Shown here: positions 41,436-51,022 of the stretch, piece by piece
Position numbering within the stretch: the stretch's first letter is position 1
How the letters are laid out: every line of letters starts with the position of its first letter
DNA from: Comamonas sp.
Lineage (GTDB): Bacteria; Pseudomonadota; Gammaproteobacteria; Burkholderiales; Burkholderiaceae_C
Reading direction: 5' to 3'
DNA: 64,000 nt
Assembly: GCA_015478895.1 (NCBI GenBank)
Contig: JADMKK010000025.1
Span: 42,761-106,760, forward strand
The notes under the pieces: model-generated
Database searches by the model: none
What the model was told of the DNA's origin: nothing
Seen by the model: the letters and a program-made list of their open reading frames with translations, nothing else
Translations under genes and position numbers: made by a program

Positions 41436-42848
41436 TCAAACCGCTGCACGCAGGTCCCGGCGCATCGCACGCAGGGCGGTGTCGATCATCTCTTCCAGCG
41501 TGGGATGGTAGTACGGCAACTCCAGCATGCTGTCCACAGTTTCACCGCGCTGAATGGCCCAAGCCAGCTGGTGGGCCACATGCTCACCGCCTGCGCACAA
41601 CAGGCTGGCACCCAGCAGTCGACCCGTGCTGCGTTCGGCATACAGCCGCAGCAGATGGTGTGGCGCATGCATCAACTTGGAGCGACCACTGCCTGTGCCC
41701 GTGACGGTGCCCATCAGTGCATCGGGCGGCAGTTGGTCAAAACGCACACCGACCTCCGCAATGTCCGGATCACTGAACACAATGGACATGGGTGTCGTGC
41801 GGGGGCGTTCGGTCATGTTTTTCCAGTCGCTATCCCCCAGCGCTTTGAGCGCCTGCTGCGTCGCCAGCGTACCTTCGTGGCCAGCTTCGTGCATCAAGGC
41901 ACGGCCCCCGGAGGTATCACCCGCCACAAAAACCTGGCTGCCGGCACAGCGCAGCGTGCCCGCTTGCATCTGCGGGCGGCCTTTGTCATCAAGTTGCACA
42001 CCGGCCTGCTCCACCTCCATGCCTTGCAAGCGCGGCTTGCGCCCCAGCGCTGCCAGCAGGTATTGCGCACGGTGCTGCAAAGCACCGGCTTGCATCAGCA
42101 CCCCATCGCCTTCTTTGCGCACGCTGATCTGCGCCTCTCCCAATGCCATCGGCAGCTGGGCGCCAAAGTAGCGGGCGGCGGCCAGTGCCACTTCGGGGTC
42201 ACTGATCTTGGCCACCACCGGCGCACGCCCTGCGGCGGCCACCTGGACGCCCAGCCGTGACAAGGCCACGCCCATCTCCAGGCCAATGGCACCCAAGCCC
42301 ATCACCGCCACGCTGCGGGGTAGCTCTGGCAGGTAAAACAATTCATCGGTCGTGATCAAGGCATTGCCCAGCTGCGCTACCAGATCTTCAGGTTTGACAG
42401 CTTCAGACCCAGTGGCCAGCACAAAGGCACGCGCTTGTACGCGGCGGCCATCGCTCAGGGCTAACGTATCTGGGGCAATGAAACGCGCCGAGACTTGCAA
42501 CAAGTCAGTGCCGCCCAGCTTGTGAACTTGCCGCACATTGCCCGCCACCAGTGCATCGCGAATGGCCAGGGCTTCTTGCCACAACTGCTGCGGCGTAGTG
42601 TGTCCAGCAGGCAAGTGCTGCACGCTGCCTTCGGGTAGCAAGCTTTGCAAAGTGCTCCAGCGTTTGGCCGCATACAACACGGCTTTGGAGGGCATGCAAC
42701 CCGCCCGGGCGCACAGCGTGCCCAAAGGGCCATGGTCGATCATGACTGCCCGTGCGCCTGCTCGGCGCGCGGTACTGAAGGCATGCATACCGGCTGTGCC
42801 GGCGCCGATGACGGCCACATCCACCTCGATTGTTGTGTTGTCTGACAT
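41436..42848 (-). CDS. Dihydrolipoamide dehydrogenase-like flavoprotein
   Basis: A 470-residue pyridine nucleotide-disulfide oxidoreductase. The FAD motif GAGTAG is at 15-20, the redox pair Cys46-Cys51 lies in CARAGCMPSK, and the second dinucleotide motif is in VAVMGLGAIGLEMG. The C-terminal dimerisation domain carries YYHPTLEEM, whose His pairs with the Glu in the active site. It stands apart from any 2-oxoacid dehydrogenase genes, so the partner is unknown; mercuric-reductase and soluble transhydrogenase relatives are less likely. GAGAGGGG precedes the start. Confidence 0.88.
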   Translation of the reverse strand: MSDNTTIEVDVAVIGAGTAGMHAFSTARRAGARAVMIDHGPLGTLCARAGCMPSKAVLYAAKRWSTLQSLLPEGSVQHLPAGHTTPQQLWQEALAIRDALVAGNVRQVHKLGGTDLLQVSARFIAPDTLALSDGRRVQARAFVLATGSEAVKPEDLVAQLGNALITTDELFYLPELPRSVAVMGLGAIGLEMGVALSRLGVQVAAAGRAPVVAKISDPEVALAAARYFGAQLPMALGEAQISVRKEGDGVLMQAGALQHRAQYLLAALGRKPRLQGMEVEQAGVQLDDKGRPQMQAGTLRCAGSQVFVAGDTSGGRALMHEAGHEGTLATQQALKALGDSDWKNMTERPRTTPMSIVFSDPDIAEVGVRFDQLPPDALMGTVTGTGSGRSKLMHAPHHLLRLYAERSTGRLLGASLLCAGGEHVAHQLAWAIQRGETVDSMLELPYYHPTLEEMIDTALRAMRRDLRAAV

Positions 42849-42907
42849 AAGCCCCTCTCTGCTCACAAGTTCAATGCACCTTGCGCCCATTGTGAGGGAA
42901 GGCCAAA

Positions 42908-43678
42908 CTAGCGTGCGACAGACGCTTCTGACACCGAGGCCTGGCGCAGCGCCTGCACACGCTGCTGCAAGTCGTGCGCCCAAGTGCGGCGGTCACGACC
43001 CTCGGCTTTTTCTGGTGGGCCGTAATGCACCACGGCCACCAAACCTTCGGCCTGCAGCGTGCGCCACAGGCTGCGCAATATCGGCTCGTCCAGATACGCT
43101 TCACACGGCAGATAAGAAGGCTGGCCGCTGCGGCCTTCGACAAACGTCAAGGCCACCGGTTGCACCGCCACATCAGCATCAATGGCTGCTTGCAAGGTAT
43201 TGCCGTGAAAAGGCAGCAAATCCCGACCATTGCCAACCGTGCCTTCCGGGAACACCGCCAAGTGATCCCCATCTTGCAGTGCCTGCACCATCGCCTGCAC
43301 GGTGCGCTGCGTAGCACGCCGCGAGCCACGCCGAATAAACAAGGTGCCTGCGGCGGCTGCCAACCGCCCAACTATGGGCCACTGGGCAATTTCCGCTTTG
43401 GAGATAAAACGGCAGTACTGCCCCGCATGCAGGGTAGGAATATCCAGCCATGACTGGTGATTGGCCACCAGCAACAGCGGCCCTTGCGTGACGGGTTGGC
43501 CCTTGATGCACAGCGTGACACCGGCACGCACTAGAAAGCCTTGCGCCCATTGCTGTACCAGCACTTGGCGCTGTGCCGCATCAAGCTGTGGCAAACGTGC
43601 GCGGGCGGTGTACGCGCCGCGCAGCACATGCCACAGCAGTTGACTGCATCGCACCCATGCACGCCAGTGGCCCGCCAT
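42908..43678 (-). CDS. plsC: 1-acyl-sn-glycerol-3-phosphate acyltransferase
   Basis: A 256-residue PlsC-family acyltransferase. The catalytic NHxxxxD motif is NHQSWLD (73-79) and the phosphate-binding motif FPEGT is at 143-147. The N-terminal part has a short hydrophobic stretch. It is predicted to make phosphatidate from lysophosphatidate at the inner membrane. An in-frame GTG at 43714, six bases from the pyrC' stop, is an alternative start. It is the last gene of the yqgE-to-plsC run. Confidence 0.88.
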   Translation of the reverse strand: MAGHWRAWVRCSQLLWHVLRGAYTARARLPQLDAAQRQVLVQQWAQGFLVRAGVTLCIKGQPVTQGPLLLVANHQSWLDIPTLHAGQYCRFISKAEIAQWPIVGRLAAAAGTLFIRRGSRRATQRTVQAMVQALQDGDHLAVFPEGTVGNGRDLLPFHGNTLQAAIDADVAVQPVALTFVEGRSGQPSYLPCEAYLDEPILRSLWRTLQAEGLVAVVHYGPPEKAEGRDRRTWAHDLQQRVQALRQASVSEASVAR

Positions 43679-43719
43679 CACACGCGCCCTGTCACGGCTG
43701 AAAGCTGCAGGCACTCGGT

Positions 43720-45015
43720 TTAGCCGCGCTCAAATGCCAGTTGGCCGTTCACCAGTGTGTATTGCACGCGTGCTGGCAGCTCATAACCCTTGAACGGCGT
43801 GCACTTGCCTTGGCTTTGCAAAGCAGCAGGCTCTACCGTCCATGCGGCTTGCGGGCTGACCACACACAAGTCGGCCACGCCGCCTTCGACCAACTGACCC
43901 AGGCTGGCCTGCAGCGTACCCAGTGCGTCGCCCAGCACCCGCGCAGGTGCAGCGGTCACGACTTCGAGCGCGCGCGCCAAGGGAACCTTGCCGTCTTGCG
44001 ACCATTTCACTGCCAGCGACAGCAGCAGCTCCACGCCCGTCGCGCCCGGTTCGGCTTCGGCGAATGGCAGCACCTTGGCATCGTCATCGACGGGGCAGTG
44101 GTCGGAGACCAGCGCGTCAATGGTGCCATCGGCCAGTGCGGCAGCCAGCGCATCGCGGTCGCGCTGCTGGCGCAGTGGCGGCGCCAAGCGTGCGCTGCTG
44201 TCAAAGTAGCCGATGTCGTTTTCGGTCAGGTGCAGCGAGTTGATCGATACATCGGCCGTGATGTTCAGGCCTTCGGCCTTGGCCTGGCGAATCAGCGCCA
44301 CGCCCGCCGCACTGGAGATGCGGCACAGGTGCACACGCGTTTGCGAGCCACGGATCAATTCAAAAATCGTGTGCAGCGCAATGGTTTCTGCCGCCACGGG
44401 CACGCCCGACAAGCCCATGCGCGTGGCCAACGCACCGCTGGCAGCCACGCCCTTGCCTAAATCTTTGTCTTGGGGGCGCAACCACACGGCATAGCCAAAA
44501 GTGTTGGCGTAGCTCAGTGCGCGCTGCAATGTCTGGATGCTGGGCAGCGGTACATCGGCCTGGCCAAAGGCTACGCAGCCAGATTCGGTCAGCTCGGCCA
44601 TTTCGGTCAGGATCTCGCCCTTCAAGTCCTTGGTCAGCGCGCCCATGGGGAACAGGCGCGACTGGTGCAACTTCTCAGCACGAAACTTCAGCATTTCCAC
44701 CAAGCCCTGCTCATCGAGCACCGGATCGGTATCGGGCAGGCACACCACACTGGTTACGCCACCGGCCACGCTGGCGGCCATTTCGGAGGCCAGCATGCCT
44801 TCGTGCTCATGGCCGGGCTCGCGCAGGCGCACAGCCAAGTCCACCAGACCAGGCAACACCCATTGGCCGGATGCGTCAATCACCCGATCTGCGGCAAAAC
44901 CTGCAGGTGCTGTGCCGATAGCCACCACACGGCCTGAGGCGATGGCGACATCACCCACCTGGTCGTACCCGCGAGCCGGGTCAATCACCCGGCCGTTTTG
45001 AATCAAGATTTTCAT
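43720..45015 (-). CDS. pyrC: Dihydroorotase-like PyrC', probably catalytically inactive
   Basis: A 431-residue type-I dihydroorotase homologue directly downstream of pyrB. The metal motif that should read D-x-H-x-H is DLAVR (Asp59, Ala61, Arg63), and the usual DHAPH motif reads DHCPV, so key zinc ligands are missing. This matches the inactive PyrC' of Pseudomonas-type pyrBC' operons, which holds aspartate transcarbamoylase in a dodecamer. A true dihydroorotase must then be encoded elsewhere. A palindromic repeat fills the 60-bp gap to pyrB. Confidence 0.9.
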   Translation of the reverse strand: MKILIQNGRVIDPARGYDQVGDVAIASGRVVAIGTAPAGFAADRVIDASGQWVLPGLVDLAVRLREPGHEHEGMLASEMAASVAGGVTSVVCLPDTDPVLDEQGLVEMLKFRAEKLHQSRLFPMGALTKDLKGEILTEMAELTESGCVAFGQADVPLPSIQTLQRALSYANTFGYAVWLRPQDKDLGKGVAASGALATRMGLSGVPVAAETIALHTIFELIRGSQTRVHLCRISSAAGVALIRQAKAEGLNITADVSINSLHLTENDIGYFDSSARLAPPLRQQRDRDALAAALADGTIDALVSDHCPVDDDAKVLPFAEAEPGATGVELLLSLAVKWSQDGKVPLARALEVVTAAPARVLGDALGTLQASLGQLVEGGVADLCVVSPQAAWTVEPAALQSQGKCTPFKGYELPARVQYTLVNGQLAFERG

Positions 45016-45030
45016 GCTACACACCAAATT

Positions 45031-45069
45031 GGCCTCTAGCCCTTATTCCACCTGGGCTAGCAGCTATCA
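45031..45069. repeat. Dispersed palindromic repeat inside the pyr operon (copy f)
   Basis: GGCCTCTAGCCCTTATTCC ... GGGCTAGCAGCTATC with TAGCCC pairing to GGGCTA. It occupies the gap between the pyrB stop and the pyrC' start. Confidence 0.75.
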
Positions 45070-45075
45070 AAACAA

Positions 45076-46038
45076 TCAGGCTTCGTTGCCTGCCACGATG
45101 GACATCACGGCCATGCGCACCGCAATGCCGAACGTCACCTGCGACAAGATCACCGCCTGCGGGCCATCGACCACGGCAGAGTCAATCTCCACACCGCGGT
45201 TGATGGGGCCGGGGTGCATCACGATGGCATCGGGCTTGGCCAGCTCCAGGCGCTTTTCGGTCAGGCCAAAGCTCTTGAAATACTCTTGGCTCGACGGCAG
45301 CAGTGCGCCACTCATGCGCTCGTTTTGCAGGCGCAGCATGATGATGACGTCACAGTCCTTGATGCCCTCTTCCAGGTTGTGGAAGACGCGCACGCCCATG
45401 CTGGCCAGATCGGCAGGCACCAAAGTACGGGGGCCGACCACGCGCACTTCGGCAGCGCCCAAGGTGGTCAGCGCATGGATGTCCGAGCGCGCCACGCGCG
45501 AGTGCAGCACGTCACCCACAATCGCCACGCGCAAGTTGGAGAAATCCTTCTTGTAGTGGCGGATGGTGTACATGTCCAGCAAGCCCTGCGTGGGGTGAGC
45601 GTGGCGGCCATCGCCAGCGTTGACCACGTGCACATGCGGGGCTACGTGCTGCGCAATCAGGTACGGAGCGCCCGATTCGCTGTGGCGCACGACGAACACG
45701 TCAGCGGCCATGGCCGAGAGGTTGTCGATGGTGTCCAGCAGTGTCTCGCCCTTGCTGGCCGAGCTGCGGGCAATGTCCAAGTTGAACACGTCGGCGCTCA
45801 AACGTTTGGCGGCAATCTCAAACGTGGTGCGCGTGCGCGTGCTGTTTTCAAAGAACAGGTTGAACACGCTTTTGCCACGCAGCAGCGGCACTTTTTTGAC
45901 TTCGCGGTCGTTGACGCTGACGAAGTTGCTGGCAGTGTCCAGAATCTGCGTGAGGATGTCCTTGGACAGGCCTTCGGTGGAGAGCAGGTGAATCAGCTCG
46001 CCGTGCTTATTGAGTTGGGGATTGCGCTTGTACAGCAC
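45076..46038 (-). CDS. pyrB: Aspartate carbamoyltransferase catalytic subunit
   Basis: A 320-residue transcarbamoylase catalysing carbamoyl phosphate plus aspartate to carbamoyl aspartate. The carbamoyl-phosphate loop STRTRT is at 66-71, HPTQGLLD lies at about 176-183, and the aspartate-domain motif MRLQNER replaces the usual M-R-x-Q-x-E-R layout correctly. It follows pyrR by 2 bp and precedes pyrC', as in class A ATCase operons. Confidence 0.96.
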   Translation of the reverse strand: MLYKRNPQLNKHGELIHLLSTEGLSKDILTQILDTASNFVSVNDREVKKVPLLRGKSVFNLFFENSTRTRTTFEIAAKRLSADVFNLDIARSSASKGETLLDTIDNLSAMAADVFVVRHSESGAPYLIAQHVAPHVHVVNAGDGRHAHPTQGLLDMYTIRHYKKDFSNLRVAIVGDVLHSRVARSDIHALTTLGAAEVRVVGPRTLVPADLASMGVRVFHNLEEGIKDCDVIIMLRLQNERMSGALLPSSQEYFKSFGLTEKRLELAKPDAIVMHPGPINRGVEIDSAVVDGPQAVILSQVTFGIAVRMAVMSIVAGNEA

Positions 46039-46040
46039 GT

Positions 46041-46550
46041 TTATGCCTCGTTGACTTCAAAGTGGAAGGTGCCGTCATCGCTGCGTGCCAGGGCCAGCGA
46101 CTGGCTGGCTGGCAGCGCCACACGGGCGGCTGCAAACTCGGCGGCCACCGGCAGCTCACGGCCACCCCGGTCCACCAGTACGGCCAGACGCACGCAGGCT
46201 GGACGGCCGTAGTCATACAACTCATTCAAGATAGCGCGTACGGTGCGGCCGGTGTAGAGCACGTCGTCCATCACCAGAATGTCGGCGCCGTTCACATCAA
46301 AGCCGATCTGGGTCTGCACGCTTTGCGACATGCCACGCTGGGCAAAATCATCACGGTGCAGGGCCGAGGACAGCACACCCGCGCTGCCCGCCAGGCCCAA
46401 ATCCTTATGCAATCGCTCCGCCAGCCACGCCCCGCCGGAAGCAATGCCGACCAGTTGCGTATTCGAGCCCATCAGGCTGCGCACACCGCGCAGCAACTCA
46501 CGGTACAAGGCTTCGGCATCCAGCACCAAAGAACCAGCGGAAAGACTCAT
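46041..46550 (-). CDS. pyrR: PyrR, pyr regulator/uracil phosphoribosyltransferase
   Basis: A 169-residue phosphoribosyltransferase-fold protein with the PRPP motif [11 protein letters not shown] at 93-103. In Bacillus, PyrR is an RNA-binding attenuator that also has UPRTase activity; in Gram-negatives a role in controlling pyrBC' has been reported. Its start overlaps the ruvX stop by 4 bp and pyrB follows after 2 bp. I see no clear PyrR attenuator in the short upstream gaps. Confidence 0.93.
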   Translation of the reverse strand: MSLSAGSLVLDAEALYRELLRGVRSLMGSNTQLVGIASGGAWLAERLHKDLGLAGSAGVLSSALHRDDFAQRGMSQSVQTQIGFDVNGADILVMDDVLYTGRTVRAILNELYDYGRPACVRLAVLVDRGGRELPVAAEFAAARVALPASQSLALARSDDGTFHFEVNEA

Positions 46551-47011
46551 GCAATGCTCCTCAAAAATTGCTCCAAGATGATGCAGGCCGATGCGGCATC
46601 GGCATCTTTGGCACCACTGGCCAAAGCCTCGGTGGTGCTGTAGCGCTCATCAACTTCGTAAACTGGCAGATTAAAACGCCCGCGCAGCTGGCGGCCAAAC
46701 TTCAGCGCTTTGACGGTGTTCTCGTGCGGATTGCCATCGGGGTGGTAGGGCACGCCAATCACCAAGGCGTGTGGCTGCCACTCTTTGATGAGTTTCTCGA
46801 TTGCCGCAAAACGCGCATCTGCGCCTTCGGCCTTGATGGTGGGCAGCGGGCTGGCCGCGCCAAACACGCGATTGCCCGAAGCGGCACCCGTGCGCTTGGT
46901 GCCAAAGTCAAAGGCCAGAAACTGTTGAATGTGCGCAGGAAATTGCGCAGGTAAATCCACGGCCTGTACAGCAGCATCGCTGGGCCGTGGGCAAGGAATT
47001 TCGGGGGTCAT
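46547..47011 (-). CDS. ruvX: RuvX/YqgF, putative pre-16S rRNA nuclease
   Basis: A 154-residue RNase H-fold protein with the motif FLAFDFGTKRTGAASGN (catalytic Asp, then D-x-G-x-x-R-x-G spacing) and a C-terminal ...DERYSTTEA...DADAASACIILEQF segment carrying further acidic residues. The family trims pre-16S rRNA 5' ends; it was formerly called a Holliday junction resolvase. It overlaps yqgE and pyrR by 4 bp each, so translation is probably coupled. Confidence 0.94.
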   Translation of the reverse strand: MTPEIPCPRPSDAAVQAVDLPAQFPAHIQQFLAFDFGTKRTGAASGNRVFGAASPLPTIKAEGADARFAAIEKLIKEWQPHALVIGVPYHPDGNPHENTVKALKFGRQLRGRFNLPVYEVDERYSTTEALASGAKDADAASACIILEQFLRSIA

Positions 47012-47607
47012 GCGCGTCCTGCTTCGGGAGAAAGCATCCAGGGCTGCAAGCCCAGCAGGCCCAGCGCCCGGTTGTAACGCTCTTCCACGGGGGTGTCGAA
47101 GATGACTTGCGGGTCGGCATCGACCGTCAACCAGGAGTTCTCTACCAGTTCAGACTCCAGTTGGCCCTCCCCCCAGGAGGCGTAGCCAAGCGTCACCAGG
47201 ATCCGGCGCGGGCCGGCGCCATGGGCAATGGCTTCCAGCACATCTTTGGACGTGGTCATCTCCAGCCCACCTTTGACGTTCAGCGTCGAGGCATAGGCCG
47301 ATTCGTCGTCCTTGGCCCCTTCAATAACAATGGGCTCGTGCAGCACAAAGCCGCGATCGGTTTGCACCGGACCGCCACGAAGGACCAGGTCTTCGCGCAA
47401 GTCTTTGCGGCCCATGGGCAGGCTGATTTTTTCAAGCAGGGATTGCAAACTCAGCGTGGAGGGCTTGTTGATGATCAGCCCGAGCGCACCGCGCTCATTG
47501 TGCTCACACACATACACCACGCTGCGGGAAAAGGACTCATCCTCCAGACCGGGCATGGCGATCAGGAAGTGGTGCGTCAAATTGAAAGGCGCAGGTTCAG
47601 CGGGCAT
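47008..47607 (-). CDS. YqgE/AlgH family protein
   Basis: A 199-residue member of the UPF0301 (YqgE/AlgH) family. Recognisable segments are NLTHHFLIAMPGLEDESFSRSVVYVCEH, GALGLIINKPS, GGPV and the GYASWGEGQLESEL motif. It almost always precedes ruvX, as here. Biochemical function is not established. The start MPAEPAPF is chosen because the upstream extension has no family similarity. It is the first gene of the yqgE-ruvX-pyrR-pyrB-pyrC'-plsC run. Confidence 0.92.
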   Translation of the reverse strand: MPAEPAPFNLTHHFLIAMPGLEDESFSRSVVYVCEHNERGALGLIINKPSTLSLQSLLEKISLPMGRKDLREDLVLRGGPVQTDRGFVLHEPIVIEGAKDDESAYASTLNVKGGLEMTTSKDVLEAIAHGAGPRRILVTLGYASWGEGQLESELVENSWLTVDADPQVIFDTPVEERYNRALGLLGLQPWMLSPEAGRA

Positions 47608-47680
47608 AGCTGCGCATTTTAGCGGCGAACGCTTGTTGTTAACACCCTCATCAACAAGCCCTTGGGCACGACTTATTAAC

Positions 47681-47775
47681 AAAAATAAGAGCAGCTAGCC
47701 ATTGCAATATCTTGTTTTCAACGCTATTAATAGCCGAAATCCAATAAACACGAAGGCAAGCCGCTCTTATTTTTA
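47681..47775. repeat. Long hairpin between yqgE and thiD (copy j)
   Basis: AAAAATAAGAGC pairs perfectly with GCTCTTATTTTT over 12 bp, with further pairing of GCTAGCC to GGCAAGC inside. The loop is about 55 bases. It lies in the divergent region between two start codons, so it cannot be a simple terminator for either gene. The AGAGC-AGCTAGCC edge resembles the dispersed repeat family. Confidence 0.65.
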
Positions 47776-47920
47776 ACGATGCGCCGCTGCACTAATCAGT
47801 TACGCCAAAACACCTATCTTGGAAGGTCGGCGACGGCTTAAGACGCTTCCCCTAGAATGCAAAGATTGAATCTAGACCTCACGCAGGCCCTCTTGACAGA
47901 TGCGGCCCTACGGACAACGC

Positions 47921-48910
47921 ATGGCATTTCAGCCCCCTGCAGCTCCTGCTGCAAAAAACACCCCAGAAACCACTGAAACCGTGTTGGCCCAGCCAATGTG
48001 TGTGATGTGTTTTAACGCCTGCGACCCCAGTGGCGCAGGCGGTTTAACGGCCGACATCACCACCATTGCATCGGTGGGCGGCCACCCTGTGGCCATCGTC
48101 ACCGGAGTGATGGTGCGCGACACCAGCCACGTCTTCTCACACACCGCCATCGATGATGAGCTGGTCTCTGAGCAAGCCCGCACGGTGCTTGAAGACATTC
48201 CCGTTCGCGCCATCAAGGTCGGCTTTGCCGGCAGCCCCGCCAATTTGGCGGCGATTGCGGAACTCACCACCGACTACCCCGATATTCCCGTCATCAGCTA
48301 TATGCCCGATCTATCGTGGTGGCAAGGTGATGGCTTGGAAGAATATCTGGACGCCTTCCAGGCCTTGGTGATGCCCCAGACATCGGTGCTGGTGGGCAAC
48401 CACGGCACGCTCAGCCGCTGGCTGCTCCCAGATTGGAGCCAGAGCCGCCCCCCCACCGGGCGCGACATTGCCAAAGCGGCTGAAGCACTGGATGTCCCCT
48501 TCGTCCTGGTCACTGGTATTCCTTTGCCTGAACAACATATCGAAAACGTCCTGGCTTCCACAGAAACCGTGTTAGGCAGCAGCAAATTTGAACTGTTCGA
48601 CGGCACCTTCAACGGTGCGGGCGATACCTTGTCTGCTGCCTTGACGGCCTTGCTTGCGGCTGGCAACGATTTGGGTGCGGCATCGCAAGAAGCCCTCGAA
48701 TACCTGGACCACAGCCTGGGCAACGGCTTTCGTCCGGGCATGGGCCAACTCATTCCTGACCGAATGTTTTGGGCACAGCCCGAAGATGAAGCAGCAGACG
48801 CCTTCACCGAGGAAGATGCCAGTGAAGACTTGCCTCCATTGCCCTCCTCCGAGGGAAACCAACCGCCCTTAGAGGGCTTTGTGATGCCTCTCCATGACAC
48901 CAAACACTGA
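47921..48910 (+). CDS. thiD: ThiD-like hydroxymethylpyrimidine kinase
   Basis: A 329-residue ribokinase-fold protein. [27 protein letters not shown] matches the ThiD N-terminal motif, and [21 protein letters not shown] is the C-terminal GxGD anion-hole/catalytic-Asp motif. ThiD phosphorylates the thiamin pyrimidine. The C-terminal 60 residues are acidic and proline-rich and extend beyond the usual 265-residue enzyme. An ATG at 47900 is an alternative start. The stop lies 17 bp inside hemL. No TPP riboswitch is seen upstream. Confidence 0.87.
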   Translation: MAFQPPAAPAAKNTPETTETVLAQPMCVMCFNACDPSGAGGLTADITTIASVGGHPVAIVTGVMVRDTSHVFSHTAIDDELVSEQARTVLEDIPVRAIKVGFAGSPANLAAIAELTTDYPDIPVISYMPDLSWWQGDGLEEYLDAFQALVMPQTSVLVGNHGTLSRWLLPDWSQSRPPTGRDIAKAAEALDVPFVLVTGIPLPEQHIENVLASTETVLGSSKFELFDGTFNGAGDTLSAALTALLAAGNDLGAASQEALEYLDHSLGNGFRPGMGQLIPDRMFWAQPEDEAADAFTEEDASEDLPPLPSSEGNQPPLEGFVMPLHDTKH

Positions 48911-50198
48911 TCTGAATCTTCCCTTGTTCGAACGCGCCAAAGGCGTGATTCCTGGCGGCGTGAATTCGCCAGTGCGTGCCTTTAATGCCGTGGGCGGCAT
49001 ACCCCGTTTTGTGAAACGCGCCCAAGGCCCTTACTTCTGGGACACCAACGACCAGCAATTTGTGGACTACATCGGCTCCTGGGGCCCGATGATCCTCGGC
49101 CACGGCCACCCCGAGGTAATTGAGACCGTGCAAGCCGCCGTGCTGGGAGGCTTTAGCTTTGGCGCGCCCACCGAGCGCGAAGTGACGCTGGCCGAGAAGA
49201 TTCGCGAGCTGGTGCCATCGATGGAAATGGTGCGTTTGGTGTCTTCGGGCACTGAAGCGGGCATGAGCGCCTTGCGCCTGGCGCGCGGCTACACAGGCCG
49301 CAACAAGATCATCAAGTTCAACGGTTGCTACCACGGCCATGCAGATTCGCTGCTGGTCAAAGCGGGCTCGGGTCTGGCTACTTTTGGCAGCTCCTCCAGC
49401 GCAGGTGTGCCTGCCGATGTGGTCAAAGACACCATCGTGCTGGAATACAACGATGTCGCCCAGCTCGAAGAAGCTTTTTCCAAGATGGGCAACGAGGTTG
49501 CCTGCGTGATCCTGGAGCCGATTGCCGGCAATATGAACTTTGTGCGTGCCTCGGTCGAGTTCACCCGCCGCATCCGCGAGCTGACGCAAGAGCACGGCGC
49601 GCTGATGATTTACGACGAAGTCATGACCGGTTTCCGCGTGGCCCTGGGCTGTGCGCAAAGCATCTACGCGCAAAAGATTGAAGGCTTTGCCCCCGATCTG
49701 ACGGTGCTGGGCAAGGTGATTGGCGGCGGTATGCCGATGGCCGCATTTGGTGGTCGCAAAGAGATCATGCAAAAGCTCTCGCCGCTGGGCCCGGTTTACC
49801 AGGCGGGCACCTTGTCGGGCAACCCGATTGCCACGGCTTGCGGTTTGAAGACGCTGGAGCTGATCAGCCAGCCCGGTTTTCACTCCGAGCTGCACCTCAA
49901 GACCGGCCACCTCATGCAAGGCCTGAAGGCAGAAGCCGATGATGCGGGCATTCCCTTCAGCATTGACTGGCAAGGCGGCCTGTTTGGTTTCTATTTGCTG
50001 GCCGATCTGCCCACCACCTACCACGAAGTGATGAAGACCGATGGGGCGCTGTTCAACAAGTTCTACCACGGCATGCTGGAGCGCGGCCATTACTTTGCGC
50101 CTGCGCTGTACGAAGCCGGTTTTGTCAGCGCAGCGCACACTGAAGCAGACATTGACTGCACGGTAGAAGCCGCGCGCGAAGTGTTCAAGACGCTGTAA
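48894..50198 (+). CDS. hemL: Glutamate-1-semialdehyde 2,1-aminomutase
   Basis: A 434-residue PLP enzyme converting glutamate-1-semialdehyde to 5-aminolevulinate for heme. It starts [23 protein letters not shown], has [15 protein letters not shown] and YDEVMTGFR (PLP-binding Asp), and the Schiff-base Lys274 is in [11 protein letters not shown]. The start overlaps thiD by 17 bp in another frame. A terminator follows. Confidence 0.97.
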   Translation: MTPNTDLNLPLFERAKGVIPGGVNSPVRAFNAVGGIPRFVKRAQGPYFWDTNDQQFVDYIGSWGPMILGHGHPEVIETVQAAVLGGFSFGAPTEREVTLAEKIRELVPSMEMVRLVSSGTEAGMSALRLARGYTGRNKIIKFNGCYHGHADSLLVKAGSGLATFGSSSSAGVPADVVKDTIVLEYNDVAQLEEAFSKMGNEVACVILEPIAGNMNFVRASVEFTRRIRELTQEHGALMIYDEVMTGFRVALGCAQSIYAQKIEGFAPDLTVLGKVIGGGMPMAAFGGRKEIMQKLSPLGPVYQAGTLSGNPIATACGLKTLELISQPGFHSELHLKTGHLMQGLKAEADDAGIPFSIDWQGGLFGFYLLADLPTTYHEVMKTDGALFNKFYHGMLERGHYFAPALYEAGFVSAAHTEADIDCTVEAAREVFKTL

Positions 50199-50220
50199 AC
50201 ACTTTTTCAGTCCTACGCTC

Positions 50221-50256
50221 ACCCCGCACGCTGCAAGGCCTGCGGGGTTTGTTTTT
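50221..50256 (+). terminator. Rho-independent terminator after hemL
   Basis: ACCCCGCA paired with TGCGGGGT and a downstream T-rich run; it also overlaps the stop region of the convergent tag gene. Confidence 0.8.
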
Positions 50257-50860
50257 AGCCAGGTCGCTGAAACGCTTTTTTCGCAGCCGCCACCTGCGCT
50301 CGTGTCACGCAGTCGGGCGCATGGTCGTTGACCATGCCCATGGATTGCATGAAGGCGTAGGCCGTGGTGGGGCCGACAAACTTCCAGCCGCGCTTTTTGA
50401 GCGCATGGGCCAAGGCTTGGGATGCGGGGGTTTGGGCGGGAATGCTGAGGCCATCATTGTCTTGTGCCGGTGCAAAGCGCCACAAGAAGGCGGCCAGCGA
50501 GCCTTCTTGCGCCACCATTTCCAGCGCACGGCTGGCGTTGTGGATCACCGCTTCAATCTTGCCGCGGTGGCGCACGATGTCCGCATTTTGCAGCAGGCGC
50601 AGCACATCGTTTTCATCAAATTGAGCGACCTGGTGGAAATCAAAATTGGCAAAGGCTGCACGAAAGTTTTCACGCTTTTGCAAGATGGTGTACCAGCTCA
50701 GGCCAGCCTGAAATGCCTCCAGACTGAGCTTTTCAAACAGCCTGCGGTCATCGGATACCGGAAAGCCCCATTCATGGTCGTGGTAGTGGATGTAGCTCTG
50801 TGTCGAGAGGCACCACGTGCAGCGTGCGCGCCCGTCGGGGGCCAAGGCGGTGGGGGTCAT
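50255..50860 (-). CDS. tag: DNA-3-methyladenine glycosylase I
   Basis: A 201-residue Tag glycosylase that excises 3-methyladenine. The zinc snap ligands are visible: CTWC near the N-terminus, His in HDHEWG, and the C-terminal NDHAPDC pair. GLSWYTILQKRENFRAAF is the family core and includes the Trp/Glu base-pocket region. AGGAG precedes the start MTPTALAP. It is convergent with hemL. Confidence 0.94.
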   Translation of the reverse strand: MTPTALAPDGRARCTWCLSTQSYIHYHDHEWGFPVSDDRRLFEKLSLEAFQAGLSWYTILQKRENFRAAFANFDFHQVAQFDENDVLRLLQNADIVRHRGKIEAVIHNASRALEMVAQEGSLAAFLWRFAPAQDNDGLSIPAQTPASQALAHALKKRGWKFVGPTTAYAFMQSMGMVNDHAPDCVTRAQVAAAKKAFQRPG

Positions 50861-50945
50861 GTGTGTCAATCTCCTGGATCCACACACTATAGACAACACA
50901 TAACCCGAGGCTGTCACGCACCGGGTTGCGATAAATTGTGAGCTG

Positions 50946-51020
50946 CATGCCCTAGCTATATATTGCTTTCAGATAGTTTTCTATCTGAAAGCAAGCATTT
51001 ACAAGGGCCTATAGCTCCTT
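50946..51020. repeat. Long palindromic element with perfect inner hairpin (copy g)
   Basis: The outer arms AGCTGCATGCCCT and AGGGCCTATAGCT pair imperfectly. Inside, TTGCTTTCAGATAG and CTATCTGAAAGCAA form a perfect 14-bp stem with a TTTT loop. It abuts the 3' end of the permease gene and may terminate it. The outer arms match the dispersed repeat family. Confidence 0.7.
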
Positions 51021-51022
51021 TT

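Noticed and set aside
47776..47920. TPP riboswitch or rubredoxin gene upstream of thiD
   Set aside because: No THI-box core and no CxxC-containing small frame were found in this gap.
48804..50222. 472-residue frame antisense to hemL
   Set aside because: Shadow of hemL; composition not protein-like.
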